Shown: positions 1 to 10,648, numbered from the stretch's first letter. The stretch is 64,000 bases of DNA from an uncultured Hyphomonadaceae bacterium (GCA_938084575.1 CALKFG010000005.1:186001-250000), one strand, 5' to 3'. Program-made: numbers and translations. Notes: generated by a model not told the origin, from the sequence alone.

Positions 1-419
1 TGGCCGCCGCCTGTATCGATCGGCAGCAAAACAAAATTATCCTGATAAGAGTCAAACAAAGCGAGTTCGATGGCCGCAAGCATACCCTCGGATTCGGCGC
101 GGACGCTGGCGCGGCGATCCGAGAAGGGCAGAAGAACACCGGCGCGCACGATCTCGCGTCCAGCCATATGCGGCGGTGTAAATGCCTGCCAGATCGAAGG
201 GGGTATCGGTGTTGGGACGCTTTCGCCGTTGAGCTCCACCTCCGGCGCAATCACGACCTCTGCCGGCGGGGGAGCCACGGGGTCAATCCGGGGCTGGCCG
301 GTGGAAATCGGCCCTACGGGTCCGGCGGGCTGGCTGGCGCAGCCGGATATAAACAGCCCGACGAGTAAAAACAGGCTTGGCGCAAAGCCTTTGAAGCGCG
401 ATGTTGCTCTCAATGGCAT
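1..419 (-). CDS. Putative LppC/LpoA-like penicillin-binding protein activator lipoprotein (partial, runs off window start)
   Basis: Minus-strand reading from ATG at 419: MPLRATSRFKGFAPSLFLLVGLFISGCASQPAGP...GREIVRAGVLLPFSDRRASVRAESEGMLAAIELALFDSYQDNFVLLPIDTGG. Lipobox ISGC, then a periplasmic-binding-like start; divergent from rsmI as is common in alphaproteobacteria. Confidence 0.75.
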   Translation of the reverse strand, partial: MPLRATSRFKGFAPSLFLLVGLFISGCASQPAGPVGPISTGQPRIDPVAPPPAEVVIAPEVELNGESVPTPIPPSIWQAFTPPHMAGREIVRAGVLLPFSDRRASVRAESEGMLAAIELALFDSYQDNFVLLPIDTGGG

Positions 420-1345
420 CAGATCGTCCCTATATTGCGGCCCCGGAGGCGGAAAGTCAGAATCGCTCCGCCGTGAACCCTACGTCCCGTTCAGAAGCGG
501 TGCAACCGCTTGAGCCGGCCCTCTATGTTGTCGCGACGCCGATTGGCAATCTCCGGGATATCACGCTCCGGGCGCTGGATGTGCTCGGGCAGGTTGAAGA
601 AGTGCTGGCCGAGGACACCCGCATGGCGCGGCGATTGTTAGATGCACATGGTCTTCGTGCAAAACTTAGCCCCTATCATGACCATAATGGGGCGCAGCGT
701 AGACCGGACATTCTTGCGCGCCTGGCCGACGGTGCGTCGCTGGCGCTGATCAGCGATGCCGGTACGCCTCTGGTGTCAGATCCGGGCTGGAAGCTTGTCC
801 GGGAGGTGATCGAAGCGGGCCACAAGGTGATTCCCCTGCCGGGACCTTCCGCAGCCCTTGCCGCACTGGTCACCAGCGGGCTGCCAAGCGACCGGTTCTG
901 TTTTTGTGGTTTCCTGCCGCCCCGGACGGGCGCTCGCGCCAAGGTCCTGAAAAGCCTGGCGACGGTTCCGGCAACACTGATTTTCTATGAATCTGCGGCC
1001 CGTCTGAAGGCGAGCCTTTCGGATATGGCCGACCAGCTCGGCCCGACACGCCAGGCGGCTGTGGCGCGGGAGCTGACCAAGCTGTTCGAGGAAACACGCC
1101 GCGGGCGTCTGGATGCCTTGAGGGATCATTATTGTGCCGAGGGCCCGCCGAAGGGAGAAATTGTCATCCTTATTGGCCCGCCGGATCATGACGGACCCGG
1201 CGAGGCGGAGCTCGAGGCGGCGCTTTTGCGGGCGCTTGAGACGCAAACGGTCAAGGCGGCTTCCGCCGAGGTGGCCGACGCTCTCGGGCTGCCGCGTCGA
1301 CAGGTTTATCAAAAGGCCCTGGCGCTGCGAGATGATCGGGACTGA
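401..1345 (+). CDS. rsmI: 16S rRNA (cytidine(1402)-2'-O)-methyltransferase RsmI
   Basis: ORF contains LYVVATPIGNLRDITLRALDVL, AEDTRMARRLL, LISDAGTPLVSDPG and PGPSAALAALVTSGLPSDRFCFCGFLP. The true start may lie downstream of 401. Confidence 0.93.
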   Translation: MLLSMASDRPYIAAPEAESQNRSAVNPTSRSEAVQPLEPALYVVATPIGNLRDITLRALDVLGQVEEVLAEDTRMARRLLDAHGLRAKLSPYHDHNGAQRRPDILARLADGASLALISDAGTPLVSDPGWKLVREVIEAGHKVIPLPGPSAALAALVTSGLPSDRFCFCGFLPPRTGARAKVLKSLATVPATLIFYESAARLKASLSDMADQLGPTRQAAVARELTKLFEETRRGRLDALRDHYCAEGPPKGEIVILIGPPDHDGPGEAELEAALLRALETQTVKAASAEVADALGLPRRQVYQKALALRDDRD

Positions 1346-1703
1346 TCGACATGCGCGCCGGCGGGCTGAGCGGCGCGGTCGCCGTGCAGAAGCCGTGGCG
1401 GCTGTCTGGCTGCAGCTGAAAGGCTATCACATCCTGGCCCGCCGTGCCCGTCCCGGCGCCGGCGAGATTGACGTGATTGCCCGGCATGGCCAGACGCTTG
1501 CCTTCATTGAGGTCAAACGGCGGCCCGACCTGCGCGCAGGCCTTGAGGCAGTTCCGGACGCGGCCTGGCGGCGGATTTCCCGGGCGGCCGCCGCCTGGGC
1601 GTCGGCCCGGCCCGGGCTTGGATATCTGGGCTGGCGGTATGATCTGATTGTGATATCTCCTTGGCGGCTGCCCCGGCACCTGCGCGACTATTGGCGGCCC
1701 TAA
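1332..1703 (+). CDS. YraN family (UPF0102) endonuclease-like protein
   Basis: Subsegment of ORF 1134-1703 from MIGTDRHARRRAERRGRRAEAVAAVWL; contains GEIDVIARHGQTLAFIEVKRR; overlaps the rsmI stop. Confidence 0.88.
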   Translation: MIGTDRHARRRAERRGRRAEAVAAVWLQLKGYHILARRARPGAGEIDVIARHGQTLAFIEVKRRPDLRAGLEAVPDAAWRRISRAAAAWASARPGLGYLGWRYDLIVISPWRLPRHLRDYWRP

Positions 1704-1762
1704 TCTTGCCAAATCTGCCGCTTAGCCGGTGCCGGTGTAATCTGATTAAGAGGATAAATGAT

Positions 1763-2416
1763 ATGTCACGTTCGATCACCGGCCTGATCGCCCTGCTCGC
1801 GGGCTTGCCGCTCCTGACGTCCTGCGCGGCGGCGGCGATTGGTGCCGCAGGCGTCACGGCTGTGAGCCTCAACCAGGAGAAAACTCTCGGGGAAGCCGTG
1901 GACGATGCGGCGCTCTCAGCCGACATCAAGACCCGCCTTCTGACCAATGGCGGCCTTGGTGAGGTCGATGTCGAAGTGTCTGGCCGGCTTGTTCTGCTCT
2001 CCGGCCGGGTCGCTTTCCCGGAACTTCGGGTCAAGGCTGAAAGTCTGGCATGGGCGCCTGAGCTGACCCGCGATGTGGCCAATGAGATCCGGATCGAGGC
2101 GCCGGGCGGCTTTGTGAAGAATGCCAGCGACGAGCTGGTGTCAGCCCGGGTCCGCGCGCGCCTGTTGGGTTCGAGTTCGGTCAAGGCGTCGAACATCAAT
2201 GTCGAGACCTATGATGGCGTCGTCTATCTCATGGGCATTGCGCGCAATGAGAAGGAGCTGCAGCGGGCCGCAGAAGAAGCCAGCCTGGCGGGCGGTGCGC
2301 GTCAGGTTGTGTCCTATATCCGTCTGCGCAACAGCCGGGGCGACATTGTCCCCTACACCCCACGGGAGCCGGCGCCCTATGACCCGAATGAGCTGGCTGG
2401 CGGGCCGGGCGGCTGA
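1763..2416 (+). CDS. BON-domain lipoprotein (OsmY/DolP-like)
   Basis: MSRSITGLIALLAGLPLLTSCAAAAIGAAG lipobox; two BON-like segments (ADIKTRLLTNGGLGEVDVEVSGRLVLLSGRV and ARVRARLLGSSSVKASNINVETYDGVVYLMGIA). Confidence 0.85.
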   Translation: MSRSITGLIALLAGLPLLTSCAAAAIGAAGVTAVSLNQEKTLGEAVDDAALSADIKTRLLTNGGLGEVDVEVSGRLVLLSGRVAFPELRVKAESLAWAPELTRDVANEIRIEAPGGFVKNASDELVSARVRARLLGSSSVKASNINVETYDGVVYLMGIARNEKELQRAAEEASLAGGARQVVSYIRLRNSRGDIVPYTPREPAPYDPNELAGGPGG

Positions 2417-2481
2417 GCGCGCACGACCTTTCCAAACCGGCCAATGCGGCCTAAAGGCGCTGTAATCATGAAGGATGAGGA

Positions 2482-3450
2482 ATGAGCCTGCGAGTCGCGA
2501 TACAGACCGATCCCCTCAACGCCGTCGCGTTTGAGACCAATACGACATTCGCTCTGGCAGAGGCCGCGCAGGCCCTTGGGGCGCAGCTGTTCGAGTATCA
2601 CCCGGCCCAGCTGAGCTATGATTGCGGGCGCATTCTGGCCCACGCCACACCGGTCAGGGTGCAGCGGGTCGCGGGTCAGACGCGGCTGGCGGATGCGCCC
2701 ATCATGCTGGATTTGCGGGCCGACATTGATGTCGTTCTGATGCGTCAGGATCCGCCGTTTGACATGGCCTACATAACCGCCTGTCATCTGCTCGAGGCGC
2801 TGGCGCCGGACACGCTGGTGGTCAACGATCCCGCGCATGTCCGCTCAGGCCCGGAAAAACTGTTCCCCCTGCGGGTGGCAGAGTTCATGCCGCCGACCCT
2901 GATCTCGCGGGACCGCGCCCTGATCACCGCCTTTCGTGAAACTCACAAGGATCTGATTATCAAGCCCCTTTTTGGCTTTGGCGGAGGCGACGTGTTCCAT
3001 ATCAAGCCCGGCGACAGCAATTTCAGCGCTTTGGTGGACCTCTTTCTCAGCCGGTCGCGTGAGCCCCTGATGGCGCAGGCTTACCTGCCTGCCGTGGCCG
3101 AGGGCGATAAGCGGATCATCCTGATTGACGGGACCCCTGTGGGCGGGTTCAACCGCATCCCCCTGAAAGGCCATGCCCGGTCCAACCTTGCGGTGGGTGG
3201 CACGGCCGAGGCGAGTGAGCTGACGCCTGAGGATCTCGCGATTTGTGATGCGATCGGTCCAATCCTGAAGGCGCAGGGACAAATTCTTGTCGGCATTGAC
3301 GTGATCGGGGGACGTTTGACCGAGGTGAACAATACCTCGCCCACCGGCCTGCAGCAGGTCCGTGACTTTACCGGTCAGGATCCTGCCCAGCTGTTCTGGC
3401 AGGTCGTGCAAGAGAAACTTGCCAAGCCACCGGCCGGAGGCCATTCTTGA
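2482..3450 (+). CDS. gshB: Glutathione synthase
   Basis: MSLRVAIQTDPLNAVAFETNTTFALAEAAQALG, DPPFDMAYITACHLLE, IIKPLFGFGGGDVFHI, EVNNTSPTGLQQV. Confidence 0.95.
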   Translation: MSLRVAIQTDPLNAVAFETNTTFALAEAAQALGAQLFEYHPAQLSYDCGRILAHATPVRVQRVAGQTRLADAPIMLDLRADIDVVLMRQDPPFDMAYITACHLLEALAPDTLVVNDPAHVRSGPEKLFPLRVAEFMPPTLISRDRALITAFRETHKDLIIKPLFGFGGGDVFHIKPGDSNFSALVDLFLSRSREPLMAQAYLPAVAEGDKRIILIDGTPVGGFNRIPLKGHARSNLAVGGTAEASELTPEDLAICDAIGPILKAQGQILVGIDVIGGRLTEVNNTSPTGLQQVRDFTGQDPAQLFWQVVQEKLAKPPAGGHS

Positions 3451-3453
3451 GCG

Positions 3454-3786
3454 ATGTTTACCAAGACCCTTTTTACCACGTCGGTGTTTGTTCTGGCCGT
3501 TGCCGGTCCAGGTTTCAGTCAGTCGCAAAACCCTGAGCCGCCATCTGGACCCGGTCCGGCTGCAGAGGCTGCGCCGAAAGCGTCGGATTTTAATCTGCGT
3601 CTGCCCGGCGAACGGCGGGGCGCACCGGCTGCGGCTGGGCCTTTCAATCTTCGCCTGCCAAGCCAGATCGTGCCCCGGGGCTCGATGCAAGCTGGTCTTC
3701 CCGGAGGTGTGAGCCCCGCTCTGGCCCGGCCTGCGCCAGATCCCGAGGATGATCCCGACGCGATCATTCGCCTGCCGGAGAACTGA
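3454..3786 (+). CDS. Small secreted hypothetical protein with repeated FNLRLP motif
   Basis: N-terminal signal peptide MFTKTLFTTSVFVLAVAGPGFSQ; starts 4 nt after gshB stop; SDFNLRLPGERR and GPFNLRLPSQ. Confidence 0.6.
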   Translation: MFTKTLFTTSVFVLAVAGPGFSQSQNPEPPSGPGPAAEAAPKASDFNLRLPGERRGAPAAAGPFNLRLPSQIVPRGSMQAGLPGGVSPALARPAPDPEDDPDAIIRLPEN

Positions 3787-3881
3787 TCTGACGCCTCTGC
3801 AGGGTCGCCCGGCCCGGCACCTCTAAATAAAACTTTCCGGAATATTTTCCTGCTGCTAGTAAAAAGCGGGAGCCGGAAGTC

Positions 3882-5438
3882 ATGGTGTGTCGGATAACGA
3901 CATTTTCATTTGAAGGCATTGCTGCTCGTCCGGTCGACGTTCAGGTCCACCTGGCACAGGCCGTGCAGCCCGGCTTCACCATTGTTGGTTTGCCAGACAA
4001 GGCGGTGGGCGAAAGTCGGGAACGGGTCCGCGCGGCCTTCAGCGCCCTGGGGCTGGCCATGCCGGCGCGGAAGATCACGGTCAACCTGGCGCCCGCGGAT
4101 CTGCCTAAGGAGGGCAGCCATTACGATCTTGCCATCGCCTTGGCGATGATGGCGGGCATGGGCGTTATTCCGCCGGACAGTCTGGATGGCCATGCCGCGA
4201 TGGGTGAACTGTCCCTGGACGGACATTTGCAGCCGACGGTCGGCATTCTGCCCGCGGCGATCCAGGCGCTTGCGATGGATCTGCGACTGATCTGCCCGCA
4301 GGCCTGCGGGCCGGAAGCGGCCTGGTCCGGACCCGGCCATATTGCGGCGGCCACCCTGGCGTCACTGATCAGTCATTTTCACGGGCGTTATACGCTTGGA
4401 TGCCCGGACAGTGTGGGCCTGCCGCTCCCGGCCGATACCGTTGATCTGAGGGATGTCAAAGGCCAGGAAGGGGCAAAGCGGGTGCTCGAAATTGCCGCGG
4501 CAGGGGGGCATAATGTGTTGTTCTGTGGTCCGCCGGGTTCGGGCAAGTCGATGCTGGCGCGCCGCTTGCCCGGGCTGTTACCGCCTTTGTCGGCGGCCGA
4601 GTTGCTGGAGGTGTCACAGGTCCAGTCGGTGGCTGGATTGCTCGAGCGTGGAGAGCTGTCCCGCGCCCGGCCATTTCGGGCGCCGCATCATTCTGCGTCC
4701 ATGCCGGCGCTGGTTGGCGGCGGGGTTCGCATCCGGCCGGGCGAAATTTCACTGGCGCATCATGGCGTCCTCTTTCTCGACGAATTGCCGGAATTTTCCG
4801 GCCAGTCCCTGGACAGTCTCAGGCAGCCTTTGGAGGAGGGGCAGGTCACCATTGCCCGGGCGAATGGCAATGTGCGTTATCCGGCCCGGTTTCAGCTCGT
4901 GGCCGCAATGAATCCCTGCCGCTGCGGCGGGGGTGATGCGGCGCAGGCCTGTCGCCTGGCACCCGGATGCATACTGAAATATCAGGCCCGCCTGTCCGGG
5001 CCGCTACTCGACCGGATCGACCTGTATTATGACACGCCGCCAGTTTCCGTGAGCGACCTGACCCTGCCCCCACCTCAGGAGGGCAGCGCACAGGTTCGTG
5101 AAAGGGTGGCCCGGGCCCGGCAGGTTCAGGCGGGCCGCTTTGGTCCGGACAGCTGTGATGGCCGGCGGCGGGTCAATGCGGATCTCGAGGGCGAACAGGT
5201 TCTGCGGGACGCGGCGCCGGACGGGGCCGGGGCAGCCCTGCTGTCAGATGCCGCCGCCCGGCTCGGCCTGTCGGCCCGGGCTTATTTCCGGGTTTTGAAA
5301 GTCGCCCGCACGATTGCCGACCTTGAGGGGGCCGGCAAGGTTGCCCGCGTGCACCTGGCAGAGGCCCTGTCTTATCGCCGCCGTCGACCGGGTGGGGGCC
5401 GATCCGGCGCAGGGCCGGGACAGGCCCGGACCCGATGA
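3882..5438 (+). CDS. comM: YifB/ComM family Mg-chelatase-like AAA ATPase
   Basis: VQVHLAQAVQPGFTIVGLPDKAVGESRERVRAAF, FCGPPGSGKSMLARRLPGLLPPL, FRAPHHSASMPALVGGG, AAMNPCRCG. Confidence 0.95.
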   Translation: MVCRITTFSFEGIAARPVDVQVHLAQAVQPGFTIVGLPDKAVGESRERVRAAFSALGLAMPARKITVNLAPADLPKEGSHYDLAIALAMMAGMGVIPPDSLDGHAAMGELSLDGHLQPTVGILPAAIQALAMDLRLICPQACGPEAAWSGPGHIAAATLASLISHFHGRYTLGCPDSVGLPLPADTVDLRDVKGQEGAKRVLEIAAAGGHNVLFCGPPGSGKSMLARRLPGLLPPLSAAELLEVSQVQSVAGLLERGELSRARPFRAPHHSASMPALVGGGVRIRPGEISLAHHGVLFLDELPEFSGQSLDSLRQPLEEGQVTIARANGNVRYPARFQLVAAMNPCRCGGGDAAQACRLAPGCILKYQARLSGPLLDRIDLYYDTPPVSVSDLTLPPPQEGSAQVRERVARARQVQAGRFGPDSCDGRRRVNADLEGEQVLRDAAPDGAGAALLSDAAARLGLSARAYFRVLKVARTIADLEGAGKVARVHLAEALSYRRRRPGGGRSGAGPGQARTR

Positions 5439-5481
5439 CGGGTTTAACACTTCGTCAGTCGAACGCTGCCTATAACAGGGC

Positions 5482-6969
5482 ATGACAGGCGCACGTAAAC
5501 ACCTTCGGCCGGAGCAGGCTTTCCTGGCCACCACCAGCCATGAAATCCGGACACCCCTGAACGGTATTCTTGGCACCGTTTCGCTTTTAATGGAGACCGA
5601 GCTCGACCCCGCCCAGCGTGAATATGCCCGGGCCATTCATCAGTCTGGAAACCAGCTGCTCGATCTGCTCAACAATATGCTGGACTTTGCGCGGCTGGAA
5701 TCCGGCGCTGTCGGGGTCGAACGGGCCCCGTTTAAACCGCTGAGCCTGGCTCAGGAATGTGCCGAACTGCTTGCGCCGCGGTGCCAGAGTTCAAGTGTCG
5801 ATCTCGCGGTTCTGGCCCGTCCCGGTATGCCCCGGCACCTTGTCGGGGATGCGAGCCGGCTTCGCCAGATCCTCTTCAACCTGATTGGCAATGCCCTGAA
5901 ATTTACCGTTGAGGGCGGCATCCTCGTCGACATGGATTATGTCGACGGGGCGCTGAAATTGCGCATTCATGATACCGGGCCGGGCATCGAGCCGGATCAG
6001 CAGGCCCGTCTGTTCGAGGCCTTTCACCAGGCGCGGACGAGCGACCAGGCCAAAGGCAACGGGGTCGGACTGGGTCTGGCCATCGTGTCACGGCTGGCCT
6101 CCCTGATGCAGGGACATGTTGGTGTCCGGTCCACTCCGGGGGCCGGAAGTTGCTTTGAGCTGTCCCTGCCCATGAGCGAAGCCCCGGGTGAGACGGCCCT
6201 GCCTGACCGGCGGCCCCGCCTGTCAGGCCGGATCGCGCTGGCCGGCCTGTCCCCCGCCACCACGCTGGCGATTTCGTCCCCGCTTCTGGCGGCTGGCGCC
6301 ACACCTTATATCCCTTCCGCCATTGGACGGGCCGCGACACGTGATGCCGACCTGATCCTGGCCAGTGCCGACCTGCCGGCAAAAACCTTGCTGCATTTAT
6401 GTGAGTCTGCGCCGGTCCTGGTGGTCCTGCGCGCGGAAGACCGCACCGAGGTGCCGCGGTTTCGCCGGCTGGGGGCGGCAGGGTGGCTTGTCCGGCCGCT
6501 GCGGGAAGACACCTTGATTCAACAGGCGGACGAAGCGATGGCTGGACGTCCCGTGCATCTGGAGCCACAGGATCCGGGCCCGCATGGCTTCGGGCGCATC
6601 CTCATTGCCGACGACAATCCCGTAAATGCGCTGATTGCACAAAGGGCCCTGGACTCGGCCGGGTTTAAGACCACGATCGCATCGAATGGCCGCGATGCTC
6701 TTGACCTTGTCGACCGGGTCTCGCCGGGCCTGATCTTGATGGATTTGAGAATGCCGATCATGGATGGCTTTGAAGCGATGCGGCGCCTGCGCGAGGCGGG
6801 TCACGAGGCTCCCATCATTGCCGTCTCAGCGGAAATCAACCCGGATATTGAACGACGTGCGCGTGACTGTGGCGCAAGCGGCGTGGCTGCAAAGCCGCTG
6901 GATGCGGAAACTCTGCGACGGCTGGCGCAGCGCTGGCTTATGCCGGTTGATCAGGCCAGGGTCGCATGA
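5482..6969 (+). CDS. Soluble hybrid histidine kinase with degenerate plus intact receiver domains
   Basis: H-box FLATTSHEIRTPLNGILG near the N-terminus, N-box LFNLIGNALKFT, G-box GVGLGLAIVSRLA, C-terminal receiver RILIADDNPVNALIAQRAL...LILMDLRMPIMDG...AAKPLD; no TM or PAS segment ahead of the H-box. Confidence 0.9.
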   Translation: MTGARKHLRPEQAFLATTSHEIRTPLNGILGTVSLLMETELDPAQREYARAIHQSGNQLLDLLNNMLDFARLESGAVGVERAPFKPLSLAQECAELLAPRCQSSSVDLAVLARPGMPRHLVGDASRLRQILFNLIGNALKFTVEGGILVDMDYVDGALKLRIHDTGPGIEPDQQARLFEAFHQARTSDQAKGNGVGLGLAIVSRLASLMQGHVGVRSTPGAGSCFELSLPMSEAPGETALPDRRPRLSGRIALAGLSPATTLAISSPLLAAGATPYIPSAIGRAATRDADLILASADLPAKTLLHLCESAPVLVVLRAEDRTEVPRFRRLGAAGWLVRPLREDTLIQQADEAMAGRPVHLEPQDPGPHGFGRILIADDNPVNALIAQRALDSAGFKTTIASNGRDALDLVDRVSPGLILMDLRMPIMDGFEAMRRLREAGHEAPIIAVSAEINPDIERRARDCGASGVAAKPLDAETLRRLAQRWLMPVDQARVA

Positions 6970-8369
6970 CGACCACAGAAGGTCGGATCGACCCGAATCA
7001 GCCGCAGACCTGGCGGCAATCGCTGTCAGTTTATCTGAAATGGCAGATGCTGGCGATGCTGCTGCTCGGTTTTGCCAGTGGCCTGCCCCTGATGATGGTG
7101 TTTTCCAAACTGTCGTTCTGGCTGCGGGAGGTCGGCATTGAGCGCTCGGCGATCGGCGGCCTGTACGCGGTGTCCTTTGCGTATTCCCTGAAATTCCTGT
7201 GGGCGCCTGCGGTGGACCGTATACCTCTGCCGGGCCTGCGGGCCTGGCTGGGTCAGCGCCGGAGCTGGATGCTGCTGGCGATCATCGGCACGGTGATCGG
7301 GCTGGCGACCATTGCCGGCTCGGATCCGGCCGAGAAGCTCAGGGTGACCGTCATCGGGGCACTCATTTTGGCTTTTTCGGGGGCTACTCTGGACATCGCT
7401 GTTGATGCCTGGCGGATTGAATCGGCACCGAATGATGAACAGGCCAACATGGCCGCGGTATACAATCTTGGCTATCGGTTGGCGATTATGTTTGCCGGGT
7501 TTGGTCTGGTCATCGCGAACGCAGCCGGCTGGAGCTTCGCCTATCTTCTGATGGCGGGGGTCATGGCGATGGTCGGCCTTCTGGTGCTGGCGATCAGGGA
7601 ACCGGTGCGGGAGCAGCGCGAAGATGCCGCCGCGGACCAGACCGCCCTGCAGCATATGCGGGCAGCAATCATAGAGCCGTTCTGGCAGATTGTGAGCAAA
7701 TTTGGCCCGTGGATCTTTGCTGTTGCCGGCATTGTCACGCTTTATCGCATCAGCGATTTCACCATGGGGGTCATGGCCAGCCCTTATTATGTTGACCTTG
7801 GTTACGGTAAGGACACGGTCGGTTACATTCAGGCCCTGTTTGGTCCGTGGCCGATTATTGTCGGGGGTTTCGCCGGCGGGTTTGTGGCCGTGCGGTTCAG
7901 TCTTCTGCCGGCTTTGCTGGCGGGCGGTGTGCTGACGCTTCTGACCAATGGCGCATTTGCTGCCCTTGGCCTGGCGGCCGGCCCGGAGCTGGATGCTGCC
8001 GCCAATGGTGTTGTCGGCGCAGTGGTCAACACGCCACCGACCTGGGCACTCCTGATCGTGATCGTGTCGGACAATCTCGCCGCAGGCTATGTCGGGGCGG
8101 TGTTTATCGCCTATTTGTCGTCCCTGACGGACCGGTCCTTTGCGGCGACCCAATATGCGCTGCTCAGTTCGGCCTATTCATTTTTCTGTAAGCTGGTGGC
8201 CACAACAACGTCGGGTCCGCTCGCCGAGACGATCGGCTGGGTCGGCTTTTTCACCGTGACGGCCTTGTACACATTGCTGCCCATGGCCCTGATCTTGCTG
8301 GTGATGCGCTATGGACCGGACAATGCCCGTGGCTTGCGTCCGGACAGCGCACCTGAAGGTCAGGCCTGA
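6966..8369 (+). CDS. AmpG-like MFS permease
   Basis: QMLAMLLLGFASGLPLMMVFSKLSFWLREVGIERSAIGGLYAVSFAYSLKFLWAPAVDRIPLP; 4-nt overlap with the preceding kinase. Confidence 0.88.
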   Translation: MTTTEGRIDPNQPQTWRQSLSVYLKWQMLAMLLLGFASGLPLMMVFSKLSFWLREVGIERSAIGGLYAVSFAYSLKFLWAPAVDRIPLPGLRAWLGQRRSWMLLAIIGTVIGLATIAGSDPAEKLRVTVIGALILAFSGATLDIAVDAWRIESAPNDEQANMAAVYNLGYRLAIMFAGFGLVIANAAGWSFAYLLMAGVMAMVGLLVLAIREPVREQREDAAADQTALQHMRAAIIEPFWQIVSKFGPWIFAVAGIVTLYRISDFTMGVMASPYYVDLGYGKDTVGYIQALFGPWPIIVGGFAGGFVAVRFSLLPALLAGGVLTLLTNGAFAALGLAAGPELDAAANGVVGAVVNTPPTWALLIVIVSDNLAAGYVGAVFIAYLSSLTDRSFAATQYALLSSAYSFFCKLVATTTSGPLAETIGWVGFFTVTALYTLLPMALILLVMRYGPDNARGLRPDSAPEGQA

Positions 8370-10648
8370 ACTATTTCTTCTGCGACCCGGTCGACATCGA
8401 AGGCTGCAATCGTTGCCAGATTGACGACATCATTCACCGTGGCGCCGAGCGAGGCAATCTGCACCGATTCAGACATCCCCAGCAGCACCGGACCAATCAC
8501 CGTGGCCCGGCTCATGCTTTCCAACAGGTTGGTCGAGATCGACGCAGAGTGGATGGCTGGCATCACAAGAATATTCGCCGCGCCGGTCAGGCGCGAGAAG
8601 GGATACAGCATCTTGTGCATGGGGTTGAGGGCCATCTCGGCCGAAATGTCGCCCTCATACTCAAAGTCGATGTCGTCCATGCCATCAAGCAGGGCGACGG
8701 CTTCCCGAACCTTTTCGGCCCGCTCTCCCATCGGATTGCCAAAGGTCGAGTAGGACACGAAGGCCACGCGTGGGACGAAGCCGAGACCCCTCGCCCCCTT
8801 GGCCGCTTCGCGGGCAATGCCAGCCAGGTCTGCGCCGGTCGGAAGTTCCGTCACGCTGGTGTCGGCGATGAAAATCGTCTTGCCGCGGTTCAGGACCATG
8901 GACATGCCAATCAGATTGGCGCCTGGCCGCGGATCAAGGCACAGGCGGACATCGGTCAGGCAGACATCATAGTTGCGGGTCACCCCGGTCACCATGCCGT
9001 CCGCGTCGCCAAGGGCGAGCATACAGCAGCCGAAAATATTGCGATCCTGGTTGACCAGGCGCTGAACGTCGCGCTTGAGGTAACCGCGCCGCTGCAGGCG
9101 GCCGTAAAGATAGTCGGTGTAGTCTGTATTCCGGTCTGACAGCCGCGCATTGATGATTTCAAGTGCGCCTCTCGGGACGCCCATCTGCTCCATGCTGCGT
9201 TCAACCTGATCCACCCGACCGATCAGGAGGGGGTGGCCGAGGCCCTGATTCTTGAATGACCAGGCGGCGCGGACCACTTGGGGCTCTTCGCCTTCCGCGA
9301 AGACGATCCGGCGCTGATTGGGACGTATATTCGACTGAATGGATTGCAGGAAGCTGGCTGTTGGATCGAGGCGGCGGGCGAGAGACTGACGGTATTCCTC
9401 CATGTCCTCGATCGGCTTGCGCGCAACCCCGGTATCCATCGCAGCCTGGGCCACGAAGGGCGGAATAAAGCTGATCAGGCGCGGGTCAAACGGGGTCGGT
9501 ATAATATAGTCGCGTCCGAACATGGGACGGGCCCCATGATAGGCTGCCGCCACTTCGTCGGGAACATCTTCCCGGGCCAGCTCGGCCAGGGCGTGGGCAG
9601 CTGCCACTTTCATTTCTTCATTGATGCTGCGGGCCCGGACATCAAGGGCGCCGCGGAAGATGTACGGAAAGCCAAGCACATTATTGACCTGATTGGGATA
9701 GTCGGACCGTCCCGTGGCGATGATCGCGTCGCCGCGGACCTGCCGGATCTCCTCAGGTGTGATTTCCGGGTCAGGGTTTGCCATGGCGAAAATAATTGGA
9801 TTGGCGGCCATGGACCGCACCATGTCCTGGGTCACCGCGCCCTGTATGGACAGGCCAAGGAAGCAATCCGCGCCGTCCATGGCTTCTGCCAGCGTGCGCT
9901 TGTCCGTCTTGACGGTGAAGGCAGATTTGAACTGGTCCATGCGCTCGGTCCGGCCCTCATACAGGACCCCCTTGCTGTCACAGAGCAGAATGTTTTCGCC
10001 GCGGACACCCAGATGCCGGATCAGTCCGGATACCGACAGGCCGGCGGCGCCGGCGCCGGAGACGGCCACTTTCAGATCTTCCATCTTCCGCCCAGTAATG
10101 TGGCAGGCATTGATCAGGCCGGCGGCGGCGATGATCGCGGTCCCGTGCTGGTCATCGTGAAAGACGGGAACATTGAGTTCCTCGCGCAGGCGTTGCTCGA
10201 TAATGAAGCAATCCGGCGAGGCGATGTCTTCAAGGTTGATGCCGCCCCAGCTCGCGCCGATATTCCGGACCACGGTGCAAAATTCATCGGCGTCCTTGGT
10301 GGTGACCTCGACGTCGAAACTGTCAATGTCGGCAAAGCGCTTAAACAGAACGGCCTTGCCCTCCATGACCGGCTTCGAGGCCATGGGTCCGAGATCCCCG
10401 AGACCCAGGATTGCGGTGCCATTGGAGATCACGGCAACCGTATTGCCCTTGGCGGTGTATTCATAAGCAAGGTCTTCGTCTTCAGCGATGGCCTTGACCG
10501 GAACTGCGACGCCCGGGCTGTACGCGAGCGACAGGTCGCGCTGTGTGCCCATTGGCTTGGTCGGCAGCATGGACAGCTTGCCTGGAACGGGATGGGCGTG
10601 AAAATCAAGAGCTTCCTGATCGGTGAAGCTGGGGCGTTTTGACGACAT
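8360..10648 (-). CDS. maeB: NADP-dependent malic enzyme with C-terminal phosphotransacetylase-like domain
   Basis: [62 protein letters not shown]-terminal [26 protein letters not shown]. Confidence 0.95.
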   Translation of the reverse strand: MSSKRPSFTDQEALDFHAHPVPGKLSMLPTKPMGTQRDLSLAYSPGVAVPVKAIAEDEDLAYEYTAKGNTVAVISNGTAILGLGDLGPMASKPVMEGKAVLFKRFADIDSFDVEVTTKDADEFCTVVRNIGASWGGINLEDIASPDCFIIEQRLREELNVPVFHDDQHGTAIIAAAGLINACHITGRKMEDLKVAVSGAGAAGLSVSGLIRHLGVRGENILLCDSKGVLYEGRTERMDQFKSAFTVKTDKRTLAEAMDGADCFLGLSIQGAVTQDMVRSMAANPIIFAMANPDPEITPEEIRQVRGDAIIATGRSDYPNQVNNVLGFPYIFRGALDVRARSINEEMKVAAAHALAELAREDVPDEVAAAYHGARPMFGRDYIIPTPFDPRLISFIPPFVAQAAMDTGVARKPIEDMEEYRQSLARRLDPTASFLQSIQSNIRPNQRRIVFAEGEEPQVVRAAWSFKNQGLGHPLLIGRVDQVERSMEQMGVPRGALEIINARLSDRNTDYTDYLYGRLQRRGYLKRDVQRLVNQDRNIFGCCMLALGDADGMVTGVTRNYDVCLTDVRLCLDPRPGANLIGMSMVLNRGKTIFIADTSVTELPTGADLAGIAREAAKGARGLGFVPRVAFVSYSTFGNPMGERAEKVREAVALLDGMDDIDFEYEGDISAEMALNPMHKMLYPFSRLTGAANILVMPAIHSASISTNLLESMSRATVIGPVLLGMSESVQIASLGATVNDVVNLATIAAFDVDRVAEEIVQA

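Noticed and set aside
7026-8153. Long antisense ORF opposite the AmpG-like gene (and similar ones opposite gyrB, mutS, maeB, RND)
   Set aside because: Low-complexity, His/Arg/Gln-rich translations typical of antisense frames in GC-rich DNA; the sense frames have clear homology.
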